This document shows positions 35,633 to 43,075 of a DNA stretch of 47,920 bases, piece after piece (positions within the stretch are counted from its first letter, which is position 1; every line of letters begins with the position of its first letter). The translations under genes were made by a program, and so were the position numbers. Origin of the DNA: Hyphomicrobiales bacterium (lineage in GTDB: Bacteria > Pseudomonadota > Alphaproteobacteria > Rhizobiales > Beijerinckiaceae); assembly GCA_028868735.1 (NCBI GenBank), contig JAGWTW010000016.1, forward strand, positions 1 to 47,920, read 5' to 3'. The notes beneath the pieces are model-generated. The model worked only from the letters and a program-made list of their open reading frames with translations, was not told where the DNA came from and did not search any database.

Positions 35633-36703
35633 ATGACCGACTGGATCAATTTCCCCCACGCGACCGGCTCGTTTCCTGCCTCGGCGGACAGGACCGACAG
35701 CAGCGGCGTCCGCGTCTGGCTGTGGATCGTGGCGGGACTCGTCTTCCTGATGGTTATCGTCGGCGGGGCGACGCGCCTGACGGAATCAGGCCTCTCCATC
35801 ACGGAATGGAAGCCGGTGACAGGCGTCGTGCCGCCGCTGACGCAAGCGGAGTGGCAGGCGGCGTTCGACAAATACAAACAGATTCCGCAGTACCACACGC
35901 TTTTTCCCGACATGGACCTTGCGCGGTTCAAGGCGATCTATGCCTGGGAGTGGAGCCATCGTCTGCTCGGCAGGCTGATCGGGCTCGTTTTCGCGGCCGG
36001 TCTGCTCGCCTTCTGGCTGCGCGGCGCGCTGACGGGGAGGCTGAAGGCGCAGTTGGCCGGCGTGCTCGCCCTCGGCGCGCTGCAAGGTTTTGTCGGTTGG
36101 TGGATGGTCGCTTCCGGCCTCGTCAATCGCGTGGAGGTCGCGCAGGAACGCCTTGCCATTCATCTTCTGCTCGCGAGCGTGACCTTCGCCGCGCTGATCT
36201 GGATTGCGACGGGTTTGCGCGAACGACGTCGTGACACGGCAGGCTCGGCGCTGAAACTCTTCGCCGTTCTTCTGGTCTTCGCGACTCTCACGCAATTGTT
36301 CCTCGGCGCGCTCGTCGCCGGCCTGAGAGCAGGGCTCGTCTACAACACGTGGCCGATGATGGACGGCCATTTCATCCCGCCCTTCGAACATCTGTCTCAA
36401 CTGGCGCCGTGGTGGATGAACCTCGTCGACAATCCGACGACGGTTCAGTTCGACCATCGCATGGGCGCCTATGTCCTGCTCGCGCTGGCGCTGGTCAATG
36501 CGCTGGCGGCCGGCGCTTCCCGCGCGGCGCGGCGCGCGTGGGCTCTCGTGCTGCTCCTCTGCATTCAGGCGGCGCTCGGCATCACGACGCTCGTGCTTGT
36601 CGTGCCGCTATGGGCGGCCTTGCTTCACCAGGCGTTCGCGATGATCGTGCTCGCGATGGCGACGGTGAACGCGCGGATTGCGTTTCAGGGCGCGGCGAAC
36701 TAG
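35633..36703 (+). CDS. ctaA: Heme A synthase (COX15/CtaA type)
   Basis: A 356-residue eight-helix membrane enzyme that oxidises heme O to heme A for aa3-type cytochrome oxidase. Landmarks are LWIVAGLVFLMVIVGGATRLTESGLSITEWKPVTG (about 28-62), the first heme-ligand region EWSHRLLGRLIG near 104, a second His region in ERLAIHLLLA near 175, then NTWPMMDGHFIPP, VQFDHRMGAYVLL with the third His, and LLHQAFAMIVLAMA. The paired cysteines of Gram-positive CtaA are absent, as in alphaproteobacteria. The ATG at 35633 directly follows a GGGCCC-rich leader with a weak ribosome binding site. Confidence 0.94.
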   Translation: MTDWINFPHATGSFPASADRTDSSGVRVWLWIVAGLVFLMVIVGGATRLTESGLSITEWKPVTGVVPPLTQAEWQAAFDKYKQIPQYHTLFPDMDLARFKAIYAWEWSHRLLGRLIGLVFAAGLLAFWLRGALTGRLKAQLAGVLALGALQGFVGWWMVASGLVNRVEVAQERLAIHLLLASVTFAALIWIATGLRERRRDTAGSALKLFAVLLVFATLTQLFLGALVAGLRAGLVYNTWPMMDGHFIPPFEHLSQLAPWWMNLVDNPTTVQFDHRMGAYVLLALALVNALAAGASRAARRAWALVLLLCIQAALGITTLVLVVPLWAALLHQAFAMIVLAMATVNARIAFQGAAN

Positions 36704-36727
36704 CGGGCGGCGGACGTTTCGCTCGGC

Positions 36728-36925
36728 TCAGCGCGCGCCCGCCGGCGGCTTGTCCTCCGGTCGCGCCCTGAAGAACGCCCATTCCTCGATGCGCCGGCCG
36801 TCGGGCAGATTGCAATAGCCGACCTCACCCTTGTCCGTCGTCACGATCTCCACCGTTCCGCCTTGCCGGACGCAATATTCGGAAGCCGGATTGGCGAGGG
36901 CGAGCATTATTGCGAGCACGGGCAT
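36728..36925 (-). CDS. DUF333 domain protein
   Basis: A 65-residue protein of the DUF333 (putative hemolysin-type) family. After a short hydrophobic segment (PVLAIMLALA) comes the hallmark NPASEYCVRQGGTVEIVTTDKGEVGYCNLPDGRRIEEWAFFR, with two cysteines in the usual positions. The N-terminal signal is shorter than in most family members, so the protein could be retained in the cytosol or made from an upstream start. It begins one base after the stop of the DUF1272 gene, suggesting coupling. Function unknown; the hemolysin label has little support. Confidence 0.8.
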   Translation of the reverse strand: MPVLAIMLALANPASEYCVRQGGTVEIVTTDKGEVGYCNLPDGRRIEEWAFFRARPEDKPPAGAR

Positions 36926-36926
36926 G

Positions 36927-37175
36927 TCAGACAGCCGGCCGACATTTCTCCGGCCGATGCTTGCGTTGCGTCGAGGCCGGAAATTGCGCGAGCTTGTCGG
37001 CGGGGCGGATCGGACGGCCCACGAGTTCGCCGCCGCAGTTCGGACAGCGCATGCCAAGCTTCGTCTGCGCGCAGTCGCGACACCATGTGCACTCGAACGA
37101 GCAGATCAAGGCGTCGCGCGCGTGCGGCGGCAGGTCGCGGTCGCAGCATTCGCAGTTCGGGCGCAATTCAAGCAT
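36927..37175 (-). CDS. DUF1272 domain protein (zinc-ribbon-like)
   Basis: An 82-residue cytosolic protein of the DUF1272 family. It begins MLELRPNCECCDRDLPPHARDALICSFECTWCRDC, continuing to MRCPNCGGELVGRPIRPADKL, an almost canonical family sequence. Nine cysteines arranged as CxxC pairs suggest two bound zinc ions. The ATG at 37175 gives the standard N-terminus; the upstream extension has no homology. Its role is unknown. It is followed by the DUF333 gene and preceded by a 146-base gap holding the metY hairpin. Confidence 0.9.
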   Translation of the reverse strand: MLELRPNCECCDRDLPPHARDALICSFECTWCRDCAQTKLGMRCPNCGGELVGRPIRPADKLAQFPASTQRKHRPEKCRPAV

Positions 37176-37271
37176 GGCGCTCTCCCGAAAATTCGAGTCT
37201 TTCGAACGATTTGGCGATCGAAGCTTGCAATTCGATTCATATGCTTCGCGCAAAGAGTCAGCGCGCCGCCG

Positions 37272-37311
37272 CCGAGCGGACGCGACGCCGCCATGCGTCG
37301 CGTCCGCTCGG
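37272..37311 (-). terminator. Long hairpin downstream of metY
   Basis: CCGAGCGGACGCGACG (37272-37287) pairs exactly with CGTCGCGTCCGCTCGG (37296-37311); one more C-G pair inside gives a 17-bp perfect stem with a 6-base loop. It begins 11 bases past the metY stop. No U-tract follows on either strand, so it may act as a Rho-independent-like barrier, a 3'-end stabiliser, or a bidirectional terminator. Confidence 0.6.
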
Positions 37312-37322
37312 AGCGATGAGCT

Positions 37323-38609
37323 TCATCCAGCCGCAAGCGCAGAATCGAGATCGGCGATGAGATCGGCGACGTCCTCGATGCCGATCGATATGCGCACGAC
37401 ATCGGGGCCGGCGCCGGCCGTCGTCTTCTGCGCGTCGGACAGCTGCCGGTGCGTCGTCGATGCGGGATGAATGACCAGCGAGCGCGTATCGCCGACGTTG
37501 GCGAGATGCGAGAACAGTTTCAGGTTCTTCACGAGCGCAATGCCGGCGTCATAGCCGCCCTTCAGGCCGAACGTGAAGACCGCGCCGGCGCCCTTCGGGC
37601 AATATTGTTGCGCCAGCTTGTGATAGCGGTCGCCGGGCAGGCCGGGATAACTGACCCACGCCACTTTCGGATGATTGGCGAGGTGCCGGGCGACGGCGAG
37701 CGCGTTGTCGGAGTGTTTCTGCATGCGCAGCGGCAGCGTTTCGACGCCCGTCAGGATCATGAAGGCGTTGAACGGCGACAGCGCCGGCCCGAGATCGCGC
37801 AGCGACAGAACGCGCGTCGCGATGGCGAAGGCGAAATTGCCGAAGGTCTCGCCGAGCACCATGCCGTTATATTCCGGCCGCGGCTCGGAGAGCATGGGAT
37901 AGCGCTTGTCGGCGAGCCAGTCGAACGAGCCGCCGTCGACAATGAGGCCGCCGATCGAATTTCCGTGGCCGCCGAGGAATTTCGTCGCCGAATGCACGAC
38001 GATGTCGGCGCCGTGCTCGAACGGGCGGATCAGGTAGGGCGAGGCGAGCGTATTGTCGACGATCAGGGGAATCTTCGCGCGCTTCGCGATCTTGGAGATG
38101 GCGGCTATGTCGACGATCACGCCGCCTGGATTGGCGATCGATTCGATGAAGATCGCCTTCGTGCGCGGACCGATGGCAGCCTCGAACGAGGCGAGATCGT
38201 CGGGGTCCGCCCATTTCGGCGTCCAGCCGAAATTCTTGTAGGAATGATTGAACTGGTTGATCGAGCCGCCGTAGAGCTTGGTCGATGCGACGAATTCGTC
38301 GCCCGGCTGCATCAGCGCGTGGAAAGTCAGGAATTCTGCGGCATGGCCGGAGGCGACCGCAAGTGCGGCCGTGCCGCCTTCGAGCGCGGCGACGCGCTCC
38401 TCCAGCACCGCATTGGTCGGGTTGGTGATGCGCGTGTAGATGTTGCCGAACGCCTGCAGGCCGAACAGCGACGCCGCATGGTCGACGTCGTCGAACACGA
38501 ACGAGGTCGTCTGATAGATCGGGGTCGCGCGCGCGCCGGTCGCCGGATCGGGCTTGGCGCCGGCGTGGACGGCGAGGGTCGAGAAACCGGGGGCGGGCTG
38601 GTCGGTCAT
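37323..38609 (-). CDS. metY: O-acetylhomoserine aminocarboxypropyltransferase (sulfhydrylase)
   Basis: A 428-residue PLP enzyme of the Cys/Met metabolism family, making homocysteine from O-acetylhomoserine and sulfide (or related chemistry). [38 protein letters not shown] (about 54-91) and the PLP-binding Lys210 in [11 protein letters not shown] are diagnostic. Its length and the [32 protein letters not shown] start are those of MetY rather than MetB or MetZ. A 6-bp inverted repeat with TATAA-like bases lies upstream. The gene stands alone with a strong hairpin after its stop. Confidence 0.94.
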   Translation of the reverse strand: MTDQPAPGFSTLAVHAGAKPDPATGARATPIYQTTSFVFDDVDHAASLFGLQAFGNIYTRITNPTNAVLEERVAALEGGTAALAVASGHAAEFLTFHALMQPGDEFVASTKLYGGSINQFNHSYKNFGWTPKWADPDDLASFEAAIGPRTKAIFIESIANPGGVIVDIAAISKIAKRAKIPLIVDNTLASPYLIRPFEHGADIVVHSATKFLGGHGNSIGGLIVDGGSFDWLADKRYPMLSEPRPEYNGMVLGETFGNFAFAIATRVLSLRDLGPALSPFNAFMILTGVETLPLRMQKHSDNALAVARHLANHPKVAWVSYPGLPGDRYHKLAQQYCPKGAGAVFTFGLKGGYDAGIALVKNLKLFSHLANVGDTRSLVIHPASTTHRQLSDAQKTTAGAGPDVVRISIGIEDVADLIADLDSALAAG

Positions 38610-38638
38610 GGTCTGTTCCGTTCTTTATATCGGTTTAC

Positions 38639-38658
38639 TTGTTCGTTTTATAGAACAA
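38639..38658. promoter_or_regulatory. Inverted repeat upstream of metY
   Basis: TTGTTC (38639-38644) and GAACAA (38653-38658) are separated by the A/T-rich GTTTTATA, 30 bases before the metY start. On the metY strand the spacer reads TATAAAAC, a plausible -10, so the dyad may overlap the promoter and act as an operator for sulfur-responsive control. The SAM-II riboswitch seen before met genes of some alphaproteobacteria was looked for and not seen. Confidence 0.35.
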
Positions 38659-38728
38659 TCGCGGCGCGCGCAAGCCTGCTGCGGACTGGCGAGCTTGGCA
38701 AGCCGAGCGACGAGGAACCGCGCCGCGA

Positions 38729-40696
38729 TCAGGCCGTCAATAAAGGCTTGGGGGCGGACAGGGCGGGCAGGACTATGGTCGCGATGTACTCGCCGACGTC
38801 CTGCTGCGGGATGGGTTTCGAGAAAAAATAGCCCTGGGCGAGCGTGCATCCGAAGGACTTCAGCAGGCGCAGCTGCTCGCTGGTTTCGATGCCTTCGGTC
38901 ACGCAATCGAGTTTCAGGTTTCGGCACATGGCCACGAGCGTCTTGACGATATCGCGCGCCAGATCGCTCGCTTCCATTTCCTGTACGAAACTGCGGTCTA
39001 TCTTGATCTTGTCGAGCGGCAGCCGGTGCACGTAGCTCAGGCTCGAATAGCCGGAGCCGAAATCGTCGAGAGAGATCCGCACGCCCACGCGCTTGAGTTC
39101 GTGGATAGCGAGGCGCGCACAGTCGAAGTCCGTCATGAGCGCGGTTTCGGTGATCTCGAGGTCGATGCGGTTCGCAGGGAAGGCGCTGCTTTCGATCAGC
39201 GCGACGATCTGCGTGATCGCGACCGGCGAGATGAGGTCGCGCGCCGATAGGTTGAAAGACAGCCGCAGGTTCGAGGGCCAGGAGAGCGCGGCGTCCAGCG
39301 CCTTGCGCAGCAGGACGCGCGTCACCGCGTAGATGATTTCGGAACGTTCCGCGACGCGGATGAACTTGTCGGGCGCAACAAGGCCGAGTTCCGGGCTGAT
39401 CCAGCGCGCGAGCGCCTCGAAACCGACGAGCTGGCCCGAGCTTACATGATAGAGCGGCTGAAAATGCAGGACGAGCTCGGAGTCGAGATCGGCGCGGCGC
39501 AGGCATTGCTCGATGACGGCGACGCCCTTCATCTGGTTTTCGTGGTCGAGGCTGAAGATGGCGGGTTCGCCGCGAGCGTTCTGTTTCGCGTAGTATAAAG
39601 CGTAGTCGGAGCGCTCGTACAATTGCCGGGGGCTGTCGGCCGCCAGCGGAAATTCGGCAAAGCCGATCGAGGCGGAGAGCGTGGCGATCGCATCGTCGAA
39701 GGTGAAGGGTACGCGGATCGCGCCACAGACTAGATTGCCGATTTCGATCACCGCAGCGTCGTCGTCGACATTTTCTATGATCAATCCGAATTCGTCGCCG
39801 CCGAGGCGCGCAACGAAATATCTGTCGCCGATCGCAGCGCGGAACCGCGCGGCGCATTCCACGAGAACGCGGTCGCCTATGATGTGGCCGAAAACATCGT
39901 TGACGGGCTTGAACCCGTCGAGATCGAGCACGCCCACGTAGAATTTGCCGCCGCGCCGATGGCGCTCGACGCATTGGGCGAGCCGGTCGAAGAACTGGCG
40001 GCGGTTGGGAAGCTCGGTCAGGCTGTCGATATTGGCGAGACGCAGATTCATGTCGCTCAAGCGCTGCGCCTCGACCTGCGCGGCTATCATGTCGGCGAAA
40101 TCGCGGGCCGACCGCAGGGTCATGTAGGCGATCGCCACCGACACGAGCAACAGGCACACGCCGAGCGGGGCCAGATCTCCTCCATCGACGGCAATGAGGA
40201 AGCATGAGAATACGACGATAGCGCTCGCATTCAGCGTCAAGGCGGCTATCGGCACGTTCACCAGCAGGAATACACAGGAGATAGCGGTGATGCCGAAGGC
40301 GCCGACGGAGAGCAGCCTGATCGTCTCGTCGCCGTAGACGAAGATCGTCATCGTCCAGGCGGCGAAGCCGAAACCGAGACCTGCCGCCAGCGCCGTCGTG
40401 ACATGCAGGCGTCTGCGCAGCGCCGCCTCGGTCGTCGGCGTCGGCGCGTCGCGGCGTTTCCACCACATCAGCATCCGGATGGCGCTCGCGACAATGAGGC
40501 CCGCCGGCGCATAGGTTGCGAGCGGGCCCGCGATCTTTCCATAAATCGCGTACCAGCCGATCGCGACGTCGACGCTCGCGATGAGGTACATAAGCGGGAC
40601 TTGCTTGGAAAACGCCTGCGATTGCGCCCGCAAGAGCGCGGCGCGCGTATCCGGCGAAAGGCCTGCGCCTACGAGAAATTGAAGCGCCCGCGCCAT
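38729..40696 (-). CDS. Membrane GGDEF-EAL protein (c-di-GMP synthase/phosphodiesterase)
   Basis: A 655-residue sensor-type regulator. Residues 1-190 hold about six hydrophobic helices with no recognisable ligand domain. The diguanylate cyclase domain has an intact GGDEF (RLGGDEFGLII near 306), but the RxxD inhibitory site is absent (GDRYFVARL precedes it). The EAL domain has all main residues: FEALARW, FNLSARDL, LEITETAL, LDDFGSGYSS, KIDRSFV, TEGIE and QGYFFSKP. Both activities are therefore possible; the intact EAL suggests phosphodiesterase dominance. It may influence the exopolysaccharide locus nearby, but that is only inference. Confidence 0.92.
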   Translation of the reverse strand: MARALQFLVGAGLSPDTRAALLRAQSQAFSKQVPLMYLIASVDVAIGWYAIYGKIAGPLATYAPAGLIVASAIRMLMWWKRRDAPTPTTEAALRRRLHVTTALAAGLGFGFAAWTMTIFVYGDETIRLLSVGAFGITAISCVFLLVNVPIAALTLNASAIVVFSCFLIAVDGGDLAPLGVCLLLVSVAIAYMTLRSARDFADMIAAQVEAQRLSDMNLRLANIDSLTELPNRRQFFDRLAQCVERHRRGGKFYVGVLDLDGFKPVNDVFGHIIGDRVLVECAARFRAAIGDRYFVARLGGDEFGLIIENVDDDAAVIEIGNLVCGAIRVPFTFDDAIATLSASIGFAEFPLAADSPRQLYERSDYALYYAKQNARGEPAIFSLDHENQMKGVAVIEQCLRRADLDSELVLHFQPLYHVSSGQLVGFEALARWISPELGLVAPDKFIRVAERSEIIYAVTRVLLRKALDAALSWPSNLRLSFNLSARDLISPVAITQIVALIESSAFPANRIDLEITETALMTDFDCARLAIHELKRVGVRISLDDFGSGYSSLSYVHRLPLDKIKIDRSFVQEMEASDLARDIVKTLVAMCRNLKLDCVTEGIETSEQLRLLKSFGCTLAQGYFFSKPIPQQDVGEYIATIVLPALSAPKPLLTA

Positions 40697-40780
40697 GCGC
40701 GACCCCTGAAGACATGAAATGGCGTTTCCACCATAGAGGTTCGGGGCTTAAGCTTGCGCTACGGGCGCGACGCGCACGGA

Positions 40781-40796
40781 CTTAACGCCGATTAAG
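40781..40796. promoter_or_regulatory. CTTAA/TTAAG palindrome upstream of the GGDEF-EAL gene
   Basis: CTTAACGCCGATTAAG (5-bp arms, 6-base spacer) lies 84 bases before the GGDEF-EAL start. A perfect GCTTAAGC (40746-40753) lies nearer to the start. Both share the CTTAA core and may be sites for the same regulator. Alternatively they are part of the transcript end of the peroxiredoxin gene. Confidence 0.25.
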
Positions 40797-40824
40797 CGCG
40801 TCCTGCGGCTCGACGCGAGGCCGG

Positions 40825-41364
40825 TCAGCTCTTGTGCGTGGCGCGCCATTCCCTGAGGACGGCGAGCGCAGTCTCGATATGTTTCGTCGCGCCCGGATCG
40901 TAAACCGAGGACAGAACCTTGCCGTCCGGCGCGATCACATAGGACGTGCGCCTGGCGAAGGGCGAGGACTCCGAGGCGACGTCGTAGGACCTGATGATCT
41001 GGCGTTGCGGATCGGCGGCCACGGGGAATTTGTCGCGGCATTCCATCGCGGAGAATTCGCGCTGCGTGGCGATATCGTCCGCCGATACGCCGATCACAGC
41101 GGCGCCGAGGTTCTGGAATTCGCCCATCGCGTCGGCGAAGTCGTGCGCTTCTTCCGTGCAGATCCTGGTGAAGCTCTTGGGATAGAAATAGACGACGACC
41201 GGGCCTTTCTTCAGCGCGTCCGAAAGCGAGAAAGAAAAGTCCTTGCCGGCGAGCGCGGCTTGCGCGGTGAAGAGCGGCGCGACGGTGCCGTCGGGCAGAG
41301 CCGCGCGTGCGCCGAACGCTGTCGCGGCCAGCGCTAGCGGGACAAGGAACAGCGCATTTTTCAC
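40825..41364 (-). CDS. Exported peroxiredoxin (BCP/AhpC-TSA family)
   Basis: A 179-residue thiol peroxidase with an N-terminal signal peptide (residues 1-21, FGARA/AL) placing it in the periplasm. The thioredoxin fold has VVVYFYPKSFTRICTEEAHDF, with peroxidatic Cys69, and a second Cys109 in AMECRDKFPV that may resolve. BCP-type family members have TPGCT; here it is TRICT. The start is GTG at 41364 with AAGGAGG six bases upstream, a very good ribosome binding site. It is divergent from the glycine-zipper lipoprotein gene and would remove peroxide or lipid peroxide outside the cytosol. Confidence 0.88.
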   Translation of the reverse strand: MKNALFLVPLALAATAFGARAALPDGTVAPLFTAQAALAGKDFSFSLSDALKKGPVVVYFYPKSFTRICTEEAHDFADAMGEFQNLGAAVIGVSADDIATQREFSAMECRDKFPVAADPQRQIIRSYDVASESSPFARRTSYVIAPDGKVLSSVYDPGATKHIETALAVLREWRATHKS

Positions 41365-41392
41365 GAAATTCCTCCTTGCGCATCAGTCTGCC

Positions 41393-41408
41393 TCAAGCTA
41401 GCGCTTGA
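41393..41408. promoter_or_regulatory. TCAAGC/GCTTGA palindrome in a divergent promoter region
   Basis: TCAAGCTAGCGCTTGA has 6-bp arms and a 4-base spacer. It lies between the divergent peroxiredoxin and glycine-zipper genes, 28 bases before the peroxiredoxin start. Its symmetry suits an operator of a dimeric regulator acting on one or both genes. Confidence 0.3.
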
Positions 41409-41507
41409 TGTGGCCGGGGCCAGACCGCGACTATGGCTGATATGTTACCTGATCTTAACTCCCGCGCGCGAAATCTCGCGGCAGGGGCGCTACGAGGGTT
41501 TTACGAC

Positions 41508-42086
41508 ATGAGACGAACCGGGCTCGCTATCGCATCGTTAAGCGTGCTTTCTCTGGCGCTCGCGGGTTGCGTATCGACGCCGCCCGCGCCGGCGCAGCCG
41601 CAGATTTCCGTCATGCCGCCCAAGGGCAAGTCCTATGCGGCGTTCCAGCGCGACGACCAGTTCTGCCAGACGCAGGCGCAACAATCCGTCGGCTATCGCT
41701 CGCCCGGACAGACGCAAACGGATCAGACCGTCGCCGGCGCGGCGGTCGGCACTCTGGTCGGCGCCGCGGCTGGCGCGGCCATCGGCGCGGCGGCCGGAAA
41801 CGCCGGCGCAGGCGCCGCGATCGGCGCGGGCTCCGGCCTCGTCGGCGGCGCGGCGATCGGCAGCGCCAATGGAAATGCGAACGCGGCCGACATCCAGGGG
41901 CGCTACGATACGGTCTATGCGCAATGCATGACCGCCAAGGGCAATCGCGTGATGGGCCCGGAAGCGCCGCCCCCGGTTGTCGTGGCCGACGCGCCGCCGC
42001 CGGTCTATGTCTATCCGCGGCCTTATTACTGGGGTCCGGGCGTCTATTACGGCCCGCCGGCCTATTACCGCCGCGGCTGGTGGTGA
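41508..42086 (+). CDS. Glycine-zipper lipoprotein
   Basis: A 192-residue envelope lipoprotein. The signal is MRRTGLAIASLSVLSLALAGC with lipidated Cys21. A conserved FQRDDQFCQTQAQQ block follows, then a glycine-zipper region of small residues (GAAVGTLVGAAAGAAIGAAAGNAGAGAAIGAGSGLVGGAAIG, about 80-122), which could insert into membrane. The end is Tyr/Pro/Gly-rich (YPRPYYWGPGVYYGPPAYYRR). This matches outer membrane lipoproteins of the SlyB/OsmB-like class seen in Hyphomicrobiales. The start at 41508 has GAGGG upstream; an earlier ATG at 41433 would hide the signal. Confidence 0.83.
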   Translation: MRRTGLAIASLSVLSLALAGCVSTPPAPAQPQISVMPPKGKSYAAFQRDDQFCQTQAQQSVGYRSPGQTQTDQTVAGAAVGTLVGAAAGAAIGAAAGNAGAGAAIGAGSGLVGGAAIGSANGNANAADIQGRYDTVYAQCMTAKGNRVMGPEAPPPVVVADAPPPVYVYPRPYYWGPGVYYGPPAYYRRGWW

Positions 42087-42165
42087 GATCGCGCGTTTGA
42101 GCGCACACGCTCGAACGCCGGTCATTCGACGGTCGTACGAATCCGAATTATTGTGAACAGCGAAC

Positions 42166-42190
42166 GCCCTGCGCCATGACGGCGCGGGGC
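42166..42190 (+). terminator. Possible terminator after the glycine-zipper gene
   Basis: GCCCTGCGCC (42166-42175) pairs with GGCGCGGGGC (42181-42190), with one T-G wobble and a 5-base loop, followed by TTT. It lies 80 bases after the stop and 21 bases before the next ATG. Confidence 0.45.
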
Positions 42191-42211
42191 TTTCGCCATG
42201 GAGCGAAAACA

Positions 42212-42571
42212 ATGGGCCTCCTTGATGGGCTTCTCGGCCAGGTGATGGGCCAGTTCGAAGCCAACGTGTTGCCGGGCCTTCTGCAAAAGGCGCTTGCGCA
42301 GACCAATCTCGGGTCGATCCAGGGCCTGCTCGACAAGCTGCGCGCGTCCGGTCTCGGCCCGCAGGTCGATTCCTGGCTCGGCCGCGGCGCCAACCAGCCG
42401 ATCACGGCCGACCAGCTGGAACATGCGCTGGGCGACAAGGTCGTGGATAAGCTCTCGACCACGCTCAACATGCCGCCGGACCAGATTTTCGGCTTCCTGG
42501 CAAAATGGCTGCCGACGATCATCGACGCGCTGTCGCCGAACGGGCAGCTGCAGGCGCCGGCGCACAGGTGA
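42212..42571 (+). CDS. YidB-like DUF937 family protein
   Basis: A 119-residue cytosolic protein of the YidB/DUF937 family. The start MGLLDGLLGQVMG and the core LDKLRASGLGPQVDSWLGRGANQPITADQLEHALGDKVVDKLSTTLNMPPDQIFGFLAKWLPTIIDALSPNGQ are almost the family consensus. The ATG at 42212 is chosen because family members start MGLLD; an upstream in-frame ATG at 42176 lies inside a terminator-like hairpin. Function is unknown. A palindromic repeat element follows its stop within ten bases. Confidence 0.9.
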   Translation: MGLLDGLLGQVMGQFEANVLPGLLQKALAQTNLGSIQGLLDKLRASGLGPQVDSWLGRGANQPITADQLEHALGDKVVDKLSTTLNMPPDQIFGFLAKWLPTIIDALSPNGQLQAPAHR

Positions 42572-42581
42572 GGGAATAACT

Positions 42582-42701
42582 CTCTCCCCGTGAAAACGGG
42601 GAGAGGGCAGGGTGAGGGGCCGGTCGCCTTGGAAAGGTTTTTCAGGACGACCGGCCCCTCATCTGTCCTTTGGACATCTTCTCCCCGCAGGCGGGGAGAA
42701 G
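42582..42701. repeat. Mosaic palindromic intergenic repeat (REP/MITE-like)
   Basis: Two hairpins, CTCTCCCCG/CGGGGAGAG (42582-42605) and CTTCTCCCCGC/GCGGGGAGAAG (42678-42701), flank an inner inverted repeat TGAGGGGCCGGTCG (42613-42626) / CGACCGGCCCCTCA (42648-42661). The two halves are thus inverted copies of one unit and the whole can form a three-stem structure. Units of this appearance occur in many copies in Hyphomicrobiales genomes (from general knowledge). Here it sits between the YidB gene and a small membrane protein gene. Confidence 0.8.
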
Positions 42702-42749
42702 AGGACACGCCCCTGAACGCCCGCAGCCTTCGCGCGTTATGATGCAGCC

Positions 42750-42932
42750 ATGGCGCCCATCGATCAGCCCCGCAAACCGAAGCCCTCAGGCGCGCCGCCG
42801 TGGATGATCAACCTGATCGTCGCGGGACTCGTCGTCATCCTGCTCGCGGTGATGGTCCGGCTCGCGCATTCCCTGACGCAGGCAAGCAACGTGATCGACT
42901 GCGCGGCGCGCGGGATCAGGAATTGCGGTTAG
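42750..42932 (+). CDS. Small single-pass membrane protein
   Basis: A 60-residue frame with a Pro/Lys-rich cytosolic start (residues 1-18), one transmembrane helix (WMINLIVAGLVVILLAVMVRLAH, about 18-40) and a short C-terminal tail containing two cysteines (IDCAARGIRNCG). The family is not recognised. No strong ribosome binding site precedes ATG 42750. The helix and the protein-like composition make it plausible. It follows the palindromic repeat element. Confidence 0.5.
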   Translation: MAPIDQPRKPKPSGAPPWMINLIVAGLVVILLAVMVRLAHSLTQASNVIDCAARGIRNCG

Positions 42933-43029
42933 TCACGTCCTGTACATGCGCATGCTGGTCCAGGTCGCCCTGACGATCGGACGGCTTCCCCGGCAGGCTT
43001 TCTCACGCGCCACGGTTTGGCAGGGGGGG

Positions 43030-43060
43030 GGCCGGCGCGCGCCGGGCGCGCGCTCCGGCC
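43030..43060 (-). terminator. G/C-rich hairpin after the His-rich gene
   Basis: GGCCGG-C-GCGCGC (43030-43042) pairs with GCGCGC-T-CCGGCC (43048-43060), with one mismatch, 16 bases after the stop of the His-rich gene. A run of nine G (43023-43031) adjoins, giving C rather than U on the transcript, so termination efficiency is uncertain. Confidence 0.35.
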
Positions 43061-43075
43061 GGGCTTGCGTTCGGC

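Noticed and set aside
38610..38728. SAM-II riboswitch before metY
   Set aside because: The compact pseudoknot pattern was not found between metY and the GGDEF-EAL gene.
38625..40715. A 696-codon frame overlapping the GGDEF-EAL gene on the same strand
   Set aside because: The protein is Arg-rich noise; the other frame has intact GGDEF and EAL motifs.
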